This document shows, piece by piece, positions 52,914-62,548 of a DNA stretch of 64,000 nt. The notes under the pieces were generated by a model. That model made no database searches and had not been told where the DNA came from. It was given only the letters and a program-made list of their open reading frames with translations. A program made the translations under genes and the position numbers. Every line of letters starts with the position of its first letter. Position 1 is the first letter of the stretch. This stretch comes from Pedobacter metabolipauper (GTDB lineage: Bacteria > Bacteroidota > Bacteroidia > Sphingobacteriales > Sphingobacteriaceae): positions 1 through 64,000 of the forward strand of contig NZ_SNYC01000007.1 of NCBI RefSeq assembly GCF_004362715.1, written 5' to 3'.

Positions 52914-55900
52914 ATGAATAAAACATACCTTAATTTATTACTTATCCTTTTATTTTGCTGCTTTTGCGGATGCAGCAAAACGGTTAAATCTGGTGCTTCA
53001 GAAAAAGATACCTTAAGAGCAGGTTTTTTAAATCCGCCGGATTCCGCCAAACCTGGAGTTTACTGGTACTTTATGGATGGCAATTTAACCAGGGAATCTA
53101 TGACCAAGGATCTGGAGTCTATGAAAGAATCGGGTTTAAGCAACCTGGTTTTTTTAGAGGTAAATGTGGGTATTCCACGTGGTGATGTTGATTTTTTAAG
53201 TGAAAACTGGCAGAATTTGTTTGCACATGCCGTAAAAGAATGTGAGCGGCTTGGTATTGAGATGACTTTAGGCATTGGTCCGGGCTGGACAGGTAGTGGC
53301 GGCCCATGGGTAACCGCAGGTCAGTCCATGCAGCACCTGGTATCCAGCACTGTGGTTGTGGATCATGCCGACCCTAAGCCAATAAAATTACCGGTTCCCA
53401 AGCCTATGCGTCCTTATTTTGGTGAAAATTCATTCACCCCTGTATTAAAGGATCAATGGAATGAATTTTATAAGGATGTTGCTGTACTGGCGTATCCTAC
53501 ACCTGTTGAAGGTAAACAAATAGATGATGTTCAGGAGAAGGCGCTTTATTACCGCGCTCCATATTCATCGGCGCCAGGGGTTAAACAGTTTTTACCTTCT
53601 GTTGCTTCTTATATAGAGATCCCTAAAGATCAGACCATCGATCAAAGCAAGATCATAGATCTGACTGATAAGCTTAAGCCTGATGGTACCTTAGAATGGA
53701 CTGTTCCGGAAGGAAAGTGGACCATCGTTAGATTTGGGGCGAGAAACAACGGTGCCATCACCCGTCCGGCACCTTATCCCGGACTTGGTTTTGAAGCTGA
53801 TAAATTCGATACCACAGCTTTTAATGTGCATTTGGATCGCTATATCGGATCACTGTTAAAGAAAATTAAACAGAACAGGTCAAATACTACAGGTGCAGCA
53901 AGTACAGCCGGAGGATTAAAAAGACTGCATATGGACAGTTGGGAAATGGGCGCGCAAAACTGGACCGCTGATTTTAAAAGGCAGTTTCAGCTGAGAAGAG
54001 GGTATGACCCGCTGCCTTATTACCCGGTTTATGCCGGTCATGTGGTGGGCAGTGTGGAGATTAGCGAGCGGTTTCTGTGGGACCTTCGTCAGACCTCGCA
54101 AGAGCTTGTTCTCGAAAATCATGCCGGCCATGTCAAAAGGTATGCCCACCGCAACGGAATGAGCTTGTCTATTGAACCTTATGATATGAACCCAACGGCA
54201 GACCTGGAACTTGGTTCTGTTGCCGATGTGCCCATGGCGGAGTTTTGGAGTATAGGGCTGGGCTTTAACGCGTCTTTTAGCTGCATTGAGGCTACTTCAA
54301 TTGCGCATGTTGACGGTCGGTCTTTGGTACCTGCAGAGGCTTTTACTGCCCAGAACAATGAAGGCTGGAAACAATATCCGGGGTCAATGAAGAACCAGGG
54401 CGACTGGGCCTTTGCAACCGGGATTAATCGTTTTGTATACCATACTTTTCAAAACCAGACCCTGGCAGATTCCCTTAAACCGGGTATGACCATGGGAGAA
54501 TACGGTGTGCACTGGGACAGAAGCCAGACCTGGTGGCCCATGGTTGGCGATTATCATAAATACATTTCCCGCTGCCAGTATATCTTACAGCAGGGAACTG
54601 CAGTGGCTGATATCTTATATCTGAGTCCTGAAGGTTCGCCACATGTGTTCCGTCCGCCGTTTTCAGCCCTATCGGGCGATGCATTTATACCAGACCGAAA
54701 AGGGTATAATTTCGATGGCTGTGCACCCGGACAATTATATAAAGCCAGGGTAAAGGACGGTAAGATCGTATTTCCCGGAGGGGCTTCTTACCGGATCATG
54801 GTATTGCCTGAATTACAGACCATGACCCCTGCACTTTTAGAGAAAATTAGATCCCTTGTTCGTGAGGGTGCTGTAATTGTCGGTATTCCTCCATTAAAGT
54901 CGCCAGGTTTAGCCGGATACCCGAATTGTGATGATCAGGTACATTCGTTGTCTAAAATGCTTTGGGGGTCTTTAGAAACACCAGATCAGCAAACTGAACA
55001 TCCCTATGGAAAAGGAAAGGTAATTTGGGGAGGATCACTCTACCGTAAAACAGACAATCTCTATCCGGCATACGAACTTACTTCTGCGTTGTTAAAATCT
55101 TTAGGTGTTGCCGAAGATTTTAATGCTGAAGGGCCAATCCGTTATACGCACCGCATGGTTAAAGGCCGTGATATTTATTTTGTATCCAATAAAACAGATC
55201 AACAGGTAACACATGATGCCTTATTTAGAAATCTGAATGGAACAACTCCGGAGCTTTGGGACCCGATTACCGGAACCAGCAGGCCATTGCCTGATTTCTC
55301 AAGCTCTGCTAATCAGACCAAAGTGCCTTTGCAGTTTGATGCTTATCAAAGTTATTTTGTGGTGTTCTCTAAAAATAATGCGGTTGCCAAAGCCGCTAAT
55401 TTCGATGAACTCCAAACTGTTTCTACGTTAGAGGGTTCATGGAATGTTTCTTTCAATCCGCAATGGGGAGGCCCTGAAAAGATCAACTTTGATCAGCTGT
55501 ACGATTGGACTAAACGAAAGGAAGCAGGCATAAAATACTATTCTGGCATTGCCGTATATCGTAAATCATTCGACTTTCAGACCGCCCAAAATAGTAAAAA
55601 GCATGTTTATCTTGACTTGGGAACTGTTAAACACCTTGCGCGGGTAAAGCTTAACGGTAAGGACCTGGGGGTAGTTTGGACAGCTCCATGGCGGGTAGAC
55701 ATTACAGATGCTGTTATACAAGGTAACAACCAGCTGGAGATTGAGGTGGCTAATTTGTGGCCCAACCGTTTAATTGGTGATGAGCATTTGCCGGATGACG
55801 GTATAAAGAATGGCAGGTGGCCGGACTGGCTCAAAAAGGGGTTGCCGCGTACCAGCGGGCGGTTTGCATTTACAACGTATAGGCATTACTCAAAGGATTC

Positions 55901-55949
55901 GCCATTAATTACTTCCGGATTGCTGGGGCCTGTTAAGATCTTACAATAG
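52914..55949 (+). CDS. GH106-like glycoside hydrolase lipoprotein
   Basis: Large exported glycosidase of 1011 residues related to GH106 alpha-L-rhamnosidases. The leader ends FCCFCGC-S, so lipidation at C18 or C20 is likely. Recognisable parts: N-terminal barrel PPDSAKPGVYWYFMDGNLTRESMTKDLESM, LGIGPGWTGSGGPWV, MDSWEMGAQNW, then a central region and a C-terminal beta-sandwich (about 850-1011; VYLDLGTVKHLARVKLNGKDLGVVWTAPWRVDIT). Rhamnosidase activity is inferred; related Bacteroidota enzymes vary. It stands alone without a susCD pair, and overlaps the convergent ACC deaminase-like gene by 9 nt. Confidence 0.85.
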   Translation: MNKTYLNLLLILLFCCFCGCSKTVKSGASEKDTLRAGFLNPPDSAKPGVYWYFMDGNLTRESMTKDLESMKESGLSNLVFLEVNVGIPRGDVDFLSENWQNLFAHAVKECERLGIEMTLGIGPGWTGSGGPWVTAGQSMQHLVSSTVVVDHADPKPIKLPVPKPMRPYFGENSFTPVLKDQWNEFYKDVAVLAYPTPVEGKQIDDVQEKALYYRAPYSSAPGVKQFLPSVASYIEIPKDQTIDQSKIIDLTDKLKPDGTLEWTVPEGKWTIVRFGARNNGAITRPAPYPGLGFEADKFDTTAFNVHLDRYIGSLLKKIKQNRSNTTGAASTAGGLKRLHMDSWEMGAQNWTADFKRQFQLRRGYDPLPYYPVYAGHVVGSVEISERFLWDLRQTSQELVLENHAGHVKRYAHRNGMSLSIEPYDMNPTADLELGSVADVPMAEFWSIGLGFNASFSCIEATSIAHVDGRSLVPAEAFTAQNNEGWKQYPGSMKNQGDWAFATGINRFVYHTFQNQTLADSLKPGMTMGEYGVHWDRSQTWWPMVGDYHKYISRCQYILQQGTAVADILYLSPEGSPHVFRPPFSALSGDAFIPDRKGYNFDGCAPGQLYKARVKDGKIVFPGGASYRIMVLPELQTMTPALLEKIRSLVREGAVIVGIPPLKSPGLAGYPNCDDQVHSLSKMLWGSLETPDQQTEHPYGKGKVIWGGSLYRKTDNLYPAYELTSALLKSLGVAEDFNAEGPIRYTHRMVKGRDIYFVSNKTDQQVTHDALFRNLNGTTPELWDPITGTSRPLPDFSSSANQTKVPLQFDAYQSYFVVFSKNNAVAKAANFDELQTVSTLEGSWNVSFNPQWGGPEKINFDQLYDWTKRKEAGIKYYSGIAVYRKSFDFQTAQNSKKHVYLDLGTVKHLARVKLNGKDLGVVWTAPWRVDITDAVIQGNNQLEIEVANLWPNRLIGDEHLPDDGIKNGRWPDWLKKGLPRTSGRFAFTTYRHYSKDSPLITSGLLGPVKILQ

Positions 55950-56813
55950 TTTATCTTTCATTCCTAAAATGCCGAGCAGGCCGCCTGTATGCAGTGCAAT
56001 AATTTTGCTGTTTTTTGCAAAGTAGTTTTTGCTCAGGAGATCATCCAGTGCAAAAAACATTTTTGACGTGTAAACAGGATCAATCAGCATGCCCTCTTCT
56101 TTTATAAACCGCTTTATGAATTCGATAAGCGCAGGGTTGGTTTTTGCATATCCCCCAAAATGATATTCGGTATGGAGTACCAGCTGTTCTGTACTTCCGG
56201 TATGTTTTAAGATTTCATCCGCAATAAAATCACCGCCTTTTAAAACCGGAATGACATGAAGAAGGGTCTTTAATTTGCGCTCCTGGATTCCTTTTAGCAG
56301 TCCGGCAGCTGTAGTGCCTGTTCCTGCTGCACAAAATAAGTGTTCTGTATCATCGGGCAGTTCTGCGATGATTTCCGCACAACCTGTTACCGCCTCTGGG
56401 GAGGCACCGCCTTCATCTACAAAATAAGTGTTTTCTAAAGCTCCGAAGTGCTGTTCAAATAGCAGCGCTTTGTTTTTGTAGCTTTCGCGGCCGGTAAAGA
56501 TGAGCTCCATTCCAAACAACCTGCATAAGAGCAGCATTTCATTGTGAACAGATTCACCCCTAACAAATGCGGTGCTTTTAAGACCTGCTTTAGCACATAC
56601 TGCTGCAGTAGCAACCAGATGATTGGAATAAGCGCCACCAAAGGTTACCAGGTGGTTTTTATGTAAGCTTTTTGCGGTTTCAAGGATGTATTTTAGCTTA
56701 CGCCATTTATTCCCCGAAACATAAGGATCAATTAAATCATCTCTCTTAACCTGGATCTGGGTTCTTGTTGGATGCTGTAACTGATGTAAAGGACTATAAA
56801 GGTCTTTAAACAT
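55941..56813 (-). CDS. ACC deaminase / D-cysteine desulfhydrase family
   Basis: PLP-dependent fold-type II enzyme, 290 residues. The PLP lysine is K36 in YVSGNKWRKLKYIL; TFGGAYSNHLVATAA and FCAAGTGTTAAGLLKG (phosphate loop) are family motifs. Sequence alone does not separate 1-aminocyclopropane-1-carboxylate deaminase from D-cysteine desulfhydrase. The exact -7 box ends 4 nt before the ATG, suggesting a leaderless transcript. Confidence 0.88.
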   Translation of the reverse strand: MFKDLYSPLHQLQHPTRTQIQVKRDDLIDPYVSGNKWRKLKYILETAKSLHKNHLVTFGGAYSNHLVATAAVCAKAGLKSTAFVRGESVHNEMLLLCRLFGMELIFTGRESYKNKALLFEQHFGALENTYFVDEGGASPEAVTGCAEIIAELPDDTEHLFCAAGTGTTAAGLLKGIQERKLKTLLHVIPVLKGGDFIADEILKHTGSTEQLVLHTEYHFGGYAKTNPALIEFIKRFIKEEGMLIDPVYTSKMFFALDDLLSKNYFAKNSKIIALHTGGLLGILGMKDKLL

Positions 56814-56817
56814 CTTA

Positions 56818-56825
56818 CAAAGATA
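56818..56825 (-). promoter_or_regulatory. -7 promoter box 4 nt from the ACC deaminase-like start
   Basis: On the minus strand TATCTTTG, an exact TAnnTTTG match, followed by only TAAG and then the ATG at 56813. Transcription would start at or next to the A of the start codon. Confidence 0.5.
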
Positions 56826-57009
56826 TCATCCTTTATTAAGCCTTAATCAGTTACGCTTTAAAATAGATTTTTTTAATCAGGTAAGGGAAGAAGTTTAGGA
56901 TAACTTTAACATTTTGAGTAAAATTTTTCATAGTTCGTCTAATTTGATGGTTTCAGGTATCCACAAATAATAGGCCAATTTCTTTTTTAAATATGTAGAT
57001 GTTAAAGAT

Positions 57010-57017
57010 TAATTTTG
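57010..57017 (+). promoter_or_regulatory. Putative -7 promoter box for rluD
   Basis: TAATTTTG is an exact TAnnTTTG match, 48 nt before the ATG at 57066. It supports that start over an in-frame alternative start at 57015, which overlaps the box. Confidence 0.45.
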
Positions 57018-57065
57018 CAACGCGGATACATCAGTTTAGAATGGCTCCCTAACTTTAATTTAATA

Positions 57066-58097
57066 ATGGAAAATACAAATAGCGGGCAGGAATCCGAAGA
57101 TCAGGACTTATACGAACATTTTGGTATTGTCGTTGATAAAGGACAGTCTTTATTGCGGGTTGACAAGTTTTTGATGCAGCGTATGGAAAATGCGTCACGC
57201 AACCGGATACAAAATGCGATTGAAGCAGGAAACGTACTCGTCAATAAAAAAACGGTTAAGGCCAGTTATAAAGTTAAGCCCGCTGATGAGATCTCTATCG
57301 TGTTTCCTCATCCGCCAAGAGATACTGAAGTTTACCCGGAAGATATTCCTCTTGATATTGTTTATGAAGATGCAGACCTGCTTGTGGTAAATAAGCCGGC
57401 AGGAATGGTTGTTCACCCTGGATTTAATAACTATACGGGTACGCTCGTTAATGCCCTTGCCTTTCACTTTGAGCAGCTGCCCCAACTGCCAGGCAATGAA
57501 GGACGCCCGGGATTGGTTCACCGTATTGATAAAGATACATCCGGATTATTACTGATCAGTAAGAACGAAATTACGATGACCAAACTGGCCAAGCAGTTTT
57601 TTGATCATACCATTACCCGTAAATATGTGGCCTTAGCCTGGGGTGATGTTGCTGATAATGGTACGGTTACCGGTTTTATTGGACGGAGTTTGAAAAACAG
57701 GATCGTGATGGATGTTTATGACGATGAAGAAAAAGGTAAGTGGTCGGTAACACATTATAGTGTATTGGAGCGTTTAGGCTATGTAACTTTGATCAGCTGC
57801 CAGCTGGAAACTGGTCGCACACATCAAATCAGAGCACATATGCAGCACATCGGACATCCGCTATTTAATGACGCCAATTATGGCGGGGATAAAATTGTGA
57901 AAGGAACGACATTTACTAAGTACAAACAATTTGTACAAAACACGTTCGACCTTTTACCAAGACAGGCCTTGCATGCACAAACGTTAGGTTTTATTCATCC
58001 AACTACACAAAAGTATATGGAATTTGAAGCATCTTTGCCACCCGATTTCGATGCGGCGCTTAATAAATGGAGAAACTACATCGTACAGCCCCAATAA
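57066..58097 (+). CDS. rluD: Ribosomal large-subunit pseudouridine synthase (RluD family)
   Basis: Isomerises uridines in 23S rRNA to pseudouridine. 343 residues from ATG 57066: N-terminal S4 RNA-binding domain (about 25-80, LRVDKFLMQRMENASRNRIQNAI) and RluA-family catalytic domain with VVNKPAGMVVHPG, catalytic Asp in HRIDKDTSGLLLI, and GRTHQIRAHMQHIGHPLFND. Length and the S4 domain favour RluD over RluA. Its stop overlaps the start of the next gene as TAATG. Confidence 0.92.
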   Translation: MENTNSGQESEDQDLYEHFGIVVDKGQSLLRVDKFLMQRMENASRNRIQNAIEAGNVLVNKKTVKASYKVKPADEISIVFPHPPRDTEVYPEDIPLDIVYEDADLLVVNKPAGMVVHPGFNNYTGTLVNALAFHFEQLPQLPGNEGRPGLVHRIDKDTSGLLLISKNEITMTKLAKQFFDHTITRKYVALAWGDVADNGTVTGFIGRSLKNRIVMDVYDDEEKGKWSVTHYSVLERLGYVTLISCQLETGRTHQIRAHMQHIGHPLFNDANYGGDKIVKGTTFTKYKQFVQNTFDLLPRQALHAQTLGFIHPTTQKYMEFEASLPPDFDAALNKWRNYIVQPQ

Positions 58098-58936
58098 TGC
58101 AACAGGAATATATTTTACATAACGACGAATTTATTGAGAATAACCAACCCATCCTAACCGCCCAAAACCGGGGCTTTAGGTATGGAGACGGGTTATTTGA
58201 GTCTATGCGGATCTGTAATGGCAAGCTAAAATTTGCCGAGCAGCATGCAGACCGGCTAAAGGCAGGGATGCAGGCATTAAAAATTGACGGTGGTAATTTG
58301 CTGGATGAATATTTTTTGAGACAGAAGACCGCAGAGTTGTGTAAAAAGAACAGGTTTAAAGACAATGCCAGGTTTAGACTGTCCGTTTACAGGGCCGGAG
58401 AAGGTTTGTATACGCCGGACCAAAACAAGTGCGGATACGTTCTGGAAGGTTCTGCGTTGACAGAGAGCAGCTATGAACTGAATAAAAAAGGGTTAATTGT
58501 TGATGTTTACGACGAGCTGACCAAGCCGGTAGATAAGCTGTCTAATTATAAAACCTCCAATTCATTACTTTATGTAATGGCGGGACTTTATAAAAAACAA
58601 TATAGCCTCGATGAAGCATTCATACTGAACCAAAATGGTTTTCTGTGTGAGAGCATCAGTTCTAATGTATTTGTGGTTTACAATAAGCAGATCTATACAC
58701 CTGCATTGTCTGAAGGATGTATTGCGGGGGTAATGCGCGGCGTTGTGATGGGGATTGCAAAAAGCAATGATATTCCATTAATAGAGGCGCAGATCAATCC
58801 TGAAGTTTTAAAAGAAGCGGAAGAAGTATTTGTAACCAACGCTGTTGGCGGCATCCGCTGGGTAATGGGCTATGGCAGGAAACGTTATTTTAATGAAATG
58901 TCAAAGTTGCTGAGCCATAAGCTCAACGAACTATAA
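58097..58936 (+). CDS. Class IV aminotransferase (PabC / branched-chain type)
   Basis: PLP fold-type IV enzyme of 279 residues from ATG 58097, overlapping the rluD stop by TAATG. Motifs: RGFRYGDGLFESMRI near 25-39, the PLP lysine K152 in LSNYKTSNSLLYV, EAFILNQNGFLCESISSNVFVV, and VTNAVGGIRWV. These fit aminodeoxychorismate lyase (PabC) or a D-/branched-chain aminotransferase. pabB elsewhere in the window needs a lyase partner, which makes PabC attractive but unproven. The 3' end overlaps convergent fmt by 6 nt. Confidence 0.78.
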   Translation: MQQEYILHNDEFIENNQPILTAQNRGFRYGDGLFESMRICNGKLKFAEQHADRLKAGMQALKIDGGNLLDEYFLRQKTAELCKKNRFKDNARFRLSVYRAGEGLYTPDQNKCGYVLEGSALTESSYELNKKGLIVDVYDELTKPVDKLSNYKTSNSLLYVMAGLYKKQYSLDEAFILNQNGFLCESISSNVFVVYNKQIYTPALSEGCIAGVMRGVVMGIAKSNDIPLIEAQINPEVLKEAEEVFVTNAVGGIRWVMGYGRKRYFNEMSKLLSHKLNEL

Positions 58937-59839
58937 CCGCATTCCTCTTAAAAATTCATCAACCAGCATTCTTTTCTTTCCTTCATACTGAACATCGGTC
59001 AGCCTGATAAAGCCATCCTTTGCGGCAAACTTTAAAAATGTCTTTCCGTCTGTTAGGAATCCTCCGGCAGCAATACCCGGTTCACTATTGTCCAGCTCTG
59101 ACTTAAAGATCTTTAATGTCTTATCGTTAAGTTTGGTGAAGGCAGTAGGGTAAGGGCTTAGTCCGCGGATCATGTTGTAGATCGTTTCTGCAGATTGGTT
59201 CCAGTTGATTAAGCAGTCGTCCTTAAATATTTTTGGTGCATGTTTAAGTGTTTCAGTTTCGGGCTGCGGCTGTTCTTCATAATTTCCTTCTTCAATGGCC
59301 TTTACTGTTTTTACGAGTAACCCGGCACCGGTAACCATCAACTGATCGTGCAGTTCTCCGGCAGTTTCATTCTCTGAAATGGTTACCTTTTCAGAAAAAA
59401 TGATGTCACCAGTATCAATCTCATGTTTTAAAAAGAATGTGGTTACCCCGCTTTCTTTCTCCCCATTGATGATGGCATGGTTAATTGGTGCAGCACCGCG
59501 GTATTGCGGAAGCAGGGATGCATGCAGGTTGATGGTTCCTTTGGGAGGCATATTCCAAACCATTTCCGGAAGCATACGGAATGCAACAACAACCTGGAGG
59601 TCTGCCTCCAGTGCTTTAAGTTCTTCGATAAACACCGGGTCTTTCAATTTCAACGGCTGTAATACCTTAATTCCTTTGGCTGCCGCATATTGCTTCACTG
59701 CGCTTTCCTGTAATTTTTGTCCTCTGCCTGCAGGTTTATCTGCTGCGGTAACTACACCAACTACATCAAATCCAGCCTCAACCAATGCGTTTAAAGACGC
59801 TACAGCAAAATCGGGGGTACCCATAAAAACTATTTTCAT
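58931..59839 (-). CDS. fmt: Methionyl-tRNA formyltransferase
   Basis: Formylates initiator Met-tRNA using 10-formyltetrahydrofolate. 302 residues with MKIVFMGTPDFAVASL, TAADKPAGRGQKL, the catalytic region NLHASLLPQYRGAAPINHAI (SLLPxxRG) and C-terminal OB-like domain. Typical length. The deformylase gene is not adjacent. A 59-nt gap separates it from the divergent topoisomerase gene. Confidence 0.95.
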   Translation of the reverse strand: MKIVFMGTPDFAVASLNALVEAGFDVVGVVTAADKPAGRGQKLQESAVKQYAAAKGIKVLQPLKLKDPVFIEELKALEADLQVVVAFRMLPEMVWNMPPKGTINLHASLLPQYRGAAPINHAIINGEKESGVTTFFLKHEIDTGDIIFSEKVTISENETAGELHDQLMVTGAGLLVKTVKAIEEGNYEEQPQPETETLKHAPKIFKDDCLINWNQSAETIYNMIRGLSPYPTAFTKLNDKTLKIFKSELDNSEPGIAAGGFLTDGKTFLKFAAKDGFIRLTDVQYEGKKRMLVDEFLRGMRL

Positions 59840-59898
59840 TGACTTGTGTTTAGATAAACAAAATAACTAAAAATTTAACGCAATTTTAAGCGAGGTAT

Positions 59899-60966
59899 AT
59901 GGTCGACACCCTGGAAGAAATCAAATTAAGCGGATTAGTATACGCAACGGATAGTCAGCCAGGTATATACAGAAAGGGTAAGCCCGGGAAATTTTTGTAT
60001 ACTGATCGGGAAGGGAATAAAATTACGGATGAAGACCAGCTGTCGAGAATAAAATCACTGGTTATACCTCCAGCATGGACTGAAGTGTGGATTGCAAATA
60101 AAAAGAACGCCTACCTGCAGGTAACCGGTTTAGATGCAGCAGGAAGGAAACAGTATAAATACCATCCGAAGTGGACCTCCCGAAGATCCGACAGCAAATA
60201 TTTCAGGCTCTTGGAATTTGGTAAAACATTGCCGCAGGTTCGTAAAAGGATTGCAAAAGATTTAAAGCGCAAAGATTTTGATGAGTTAAAGGTTTTGGCC
60301 ATCTGTATGCAGGTGATGTTAAAAACGTTGATCCGAGTAGGTAACGATGCATATAAACAGCTTTATGGAAGCTATGGACTAACTACGCTAACCAATAAGC
60401 ATGTTAAGATCAATGGAAATACATTGAAGCTGGCTTTTAAAGGAAAGAAAGGGGTTCAGCAGAATGTAAGCCTCAATGATAAGACACTCGCCAAATTGAT
60501 TAAGAGATGTAAGGAAATCCCCGGTCAGGATCTTTTTCAATACTATACTGAAGGTAACGAACACCGGGCAATAGACTCTGGTAAAATCAATACTTATATT
60601 AAGGAAATTACCGGCGGTGATTTTACGGCTAAAGATTTTAGAACCTGGGGGGGTACGCTGGAAGCACTAAGGCAACTGGCATCCTGCTGCAGTGATGGCA
60701 CTGAGCGTCCAAAGAAGAAGATCATTGTGGAAGTGCTGGACTGTGTAGCCAGCAAGCTTGGCAACACCAGGGCAGTCTGTAAAAGTTCTTATGTATATCC
60801 GCTGCTGCTGGAAGCTTTTGAAAATGATCAATTGAGTAAATACCTCAAAAAGATTAATCTGGTACATTCAGAAACGGTCAAGTCCCTGGAAAATGATGAA
60901 AAGGTGCTGATGCAGTTTTTAAAAGCAGTGCAGAAAGCACCGAAGATCCCGGCAAAGAAAAAATAA
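59899..60966 (+). CDS. DNA topoisomerase IB (bacterial, poxvirus-like)
   Basis: Relaxes DNA supercoils through a 3'-phosphotyrosyl intermediate. 355 residues; N-terminal region with IKSLVIPPAWTEVWI and GRKQYKYHPKW, catalytic core with LIRVGNDAYKQLYGSYGLTTL, DFRTWGGT, and catalytic tyrosine Y298 in CKSSYVYP. These match bacterial TopIB. Bacterial members are scattered phylogenetically and probably spread by transfer, but codon use here looks unremarkable to me. Confidence 0.92.
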   Translation: MVDTLEEIKLSGLVYATDSQPGIYRKGKPGKFLYTDREGNKITDEDQLSRIKSLVIPPAWTEVWIANKKNAYLQVTGLDAAGRKQYKYHPKWTSRRSDSKYFRLLEFGKTLPQVRKRIAKDLKRKDFDELKVLAICMQVMLKTLIRVGNDAYKQLYGSYGLTTLTNKHVKINGNTLKLAFKGKKGVQQNVSLNDKTLAKLIKRCKEIPGQDLFQYYTEGNEHRAIDSGKINTYIKEITGGDFTAKDFRTWGGTLEALRQLASCCSDGTERPKKKIIVEVLDCVASKLGNTRAVCKSSYVYPLLLEAFENDQLSKYLKKINLVHSETVKSLENDEKVLMQFLKAVQKAPKIPAKKK

Positions 60967-60985
60967 GGATTCCAGTACAGCTGTA

Positions 60986-61198
60986 TTATTCTTTTGGGGG
61001 ATTTTTTACAGGATGTACCGGCTGCTCACTTTGCTCCCTTTTCTTAGCGGGGTTTTTAAAATCAGCTTCCTCTTCGGTGTAATCTTTGTCTTCCGCTTGT
61101 TTTACCGCTTTATCGCCTGCAGGTACTTTCCCTTTTGGGGCTTCTTCCTGGAAGTTGCTGCTTGGCTTTTCGTTTTTCTTTTTAGGTTCGCTATTCAT
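60986..61198 (-). CDS. Small hydrophilic protein, unknown
   Basis: Unrecognised 70-residue protein, almost entirely charged and polar with many Lys, Glu and Pro (MNSEPKKKNEKPSSNFQEEAPKGKV...KNPPKE), no signal peptide or membrane segment, likely disordered. It sits between convergent topIB and the NamZ-like gene, 10 nt after the latter's stop codon on the same strand, so it may be cotranscribed. The coding case rests on the intact frame and composition. Confidence 0.55.
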   Translation of the reverse strand: MNSEPKKKNEKPSSNFQEEAPKGKVPAGDKAVKQAEDKDYTEEEADFKNPAKKREQSEQPVHPVKNPPKE

Positions 61199-61208
61199 AA
61201 CTAGGCGT

Positions 61209-62492
61209 TTATGGATACAGCAAATACTTTTTGCGCATCGTTTTATACTGACTCAATCCAGGTTCCCAGCTTGCCCTTATCTCTTTTTCAGACTTCCCTG
61301 CTATAATTTGTTCTTTTACGCTATAGGCACCGGCAAGCTTGTCAAAACTTCCCATTTGCTTGCTTAGTTTAAAATTAAAGAAGTCTTCCTTATTGGGGTA
61401 AGCCTTGTACATCTCAATGATCCAGTCTAACTTTAACGCTTTAGCGTTCCTAATGTTTGAAATATTGTAATTTCTTAGATCAAGTCCGTAGCAAGCCTGG
61501 TCCTGATGCAATGGTGTTTCAGACATTCCGGGAATACTTTTTGGCGTAAAAGAAAAGCTGTACTTTCCTTTCAAAGCGGGTGCTCCGAGTACGGTAAACG
61601 GAAACTGTGTGCCTCTTCCCTGGCTCAAATAGGTGCCTTCAAATAAACATAGGGTGGGGTATAATAAGATAGACTGCTGGGTGTTTAAATTCGGTGAGGG
61701 CTTTACAGGAAGGTCATATGCCATGCTGTGGTCGTAATTGGCAACCTTAATAATCCTGATCTTGCATTTTAACTTGTCCTTTAACCAGCCTTCTCCATTT
61801 AGCATCTGTGCATATTCTCCAACCGTAAGGCCATGTACAATTGGGATGGCATGCAATCCTAATCCAGAAACCAATCGCGGATCCAGAACAGGCCCGTCAA
61901 TATAAAAGCCATTTGGATTGGGACGGTCCAGGATCAGTACTTCTTTACCATTTGCTGCACAAGCCTCCATCACATGCTGTAAGGTATTGATATAGGTGTA
62001 GAAACGGACACCAACGTCCTGAACATCAAATATCATAAGGTCTACATCAGAAAGATCTTCTGTAGTTGGTGTAGCGTGTTTGCCGTATAAAGAAATGGCT
62101 TTGATGCCTGTTTTGGTATCGACAGCATCGTCTACATGCGCCCCATTACTGGCATCGCCCCTAAAGCCATGTTCCGGGCCAAAGATCTTAACAATGTTAA
62201 CACCCCGTTTTAAAAGACTGTCCACAGCGGTTTCTTTTCCAATAATAGAAGTTGGGTTAACCACCATACCAACGCGCTTTCCTTTCAGGTAAGGCAGGTA
62301 TTTCTCGGTTTGTTCTGCACCTGTTAGTAATTTTACTGCTTTGGGCGGATCAATGGCCTCAACATTTACCTGGTTAGGTTTAGGCACTGCCGGGTTAAAT
62401 GTGACTTTGGCAGGGGTGCTGCAAGAACTAACGGAAGCAGCAATCAGGATTGTATTGATCAGGTGAATGGCGGATGACAGCATATTTTTCAA
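61209..62492 (-). CDS. NamZ-like exo-beta-N-acetylmuramidase (DUF1343) lipoprotein
   Basis: Predicted exo-muramidase (GH171, DUF1343) releasing terminal MurNAc from peptidoglycan fragments. 427 residues; leader ends AASVSSC-S, so C24 is likely lipidated. Family features: VGMVVNPTSIIG, KIFGPEHGFRGDASNGAHV, LMIFDVQDVGVRFYTYINTL and LDRPNPNG. This would take part in cell-wall recycling. It starts 12 nt past a hairpin terminator, so it has a separate transcript from the discoidin gene. Confidence 0.9.
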   Translation of the reverse strand: MKNMLSSAIHLINTILIAASVSSCSTPAKVTFNPAVPKPNQVNVEAIDPPKAVKLLTGAEQTEKYLPYLKGKRVGMVVNPTSIIGKETAVDSLLKRGVNIVKIFGPEHGFRGDASNGAHVDDAVDTKTGIKAISLYGKHATPTTEDLSDVDLMIFDVQDVGVRFYTYINTLQHVMEACAANGKEVLILDRPNPNGFYIDGPVLDPRLVSGLGLHAIPIVHGLTVGEYAQMLNGEGWLKDKLKCKIRIIKVANYDHSMAYDLPVKPSPNLNTQQSILLYPTLCLFEGTYLSQGRGTQFPFTVLGAPALKGKYSFSFTPKSIPGMSETPLHQDQACYGLDLRNYNISNIRNAKALKLDWIIEMYKAYPNKEDFFNFKLSKQMGSFDKLAGAYSVKEQIIAGKSEKEIRASWEPGLSQYKTMRKKYLLYP

Positions 62493-62499
62493 AGTATAT

Positions 62500-62534
62500 A
62501 AAATAAAGGTAACAAAAAATGCTTGTTACCTTTA
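62500..62534 (-). terminator. Terminator between the discoidin and NamZ-like genes
   Basis: TAAAGGTAACA (62504-62514) pairs with TGTTACCTTTA (62524-62534) around a 9-nt loop. On the minus strand it is followed by T-rich TTTATTTTATAT. It stops the gene at 62549-63955. Confidence 0.8.
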
Positions 62535-62548
62535 TATGCAATCGGGGT

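Noticed and set aside
59899..60966. Recent horizontal transfer of topoisomerase IB
   Set aside because: The family is patchily distributed, but flanks show no repeats, integrase or tRNA, and composition seems like neighbours.
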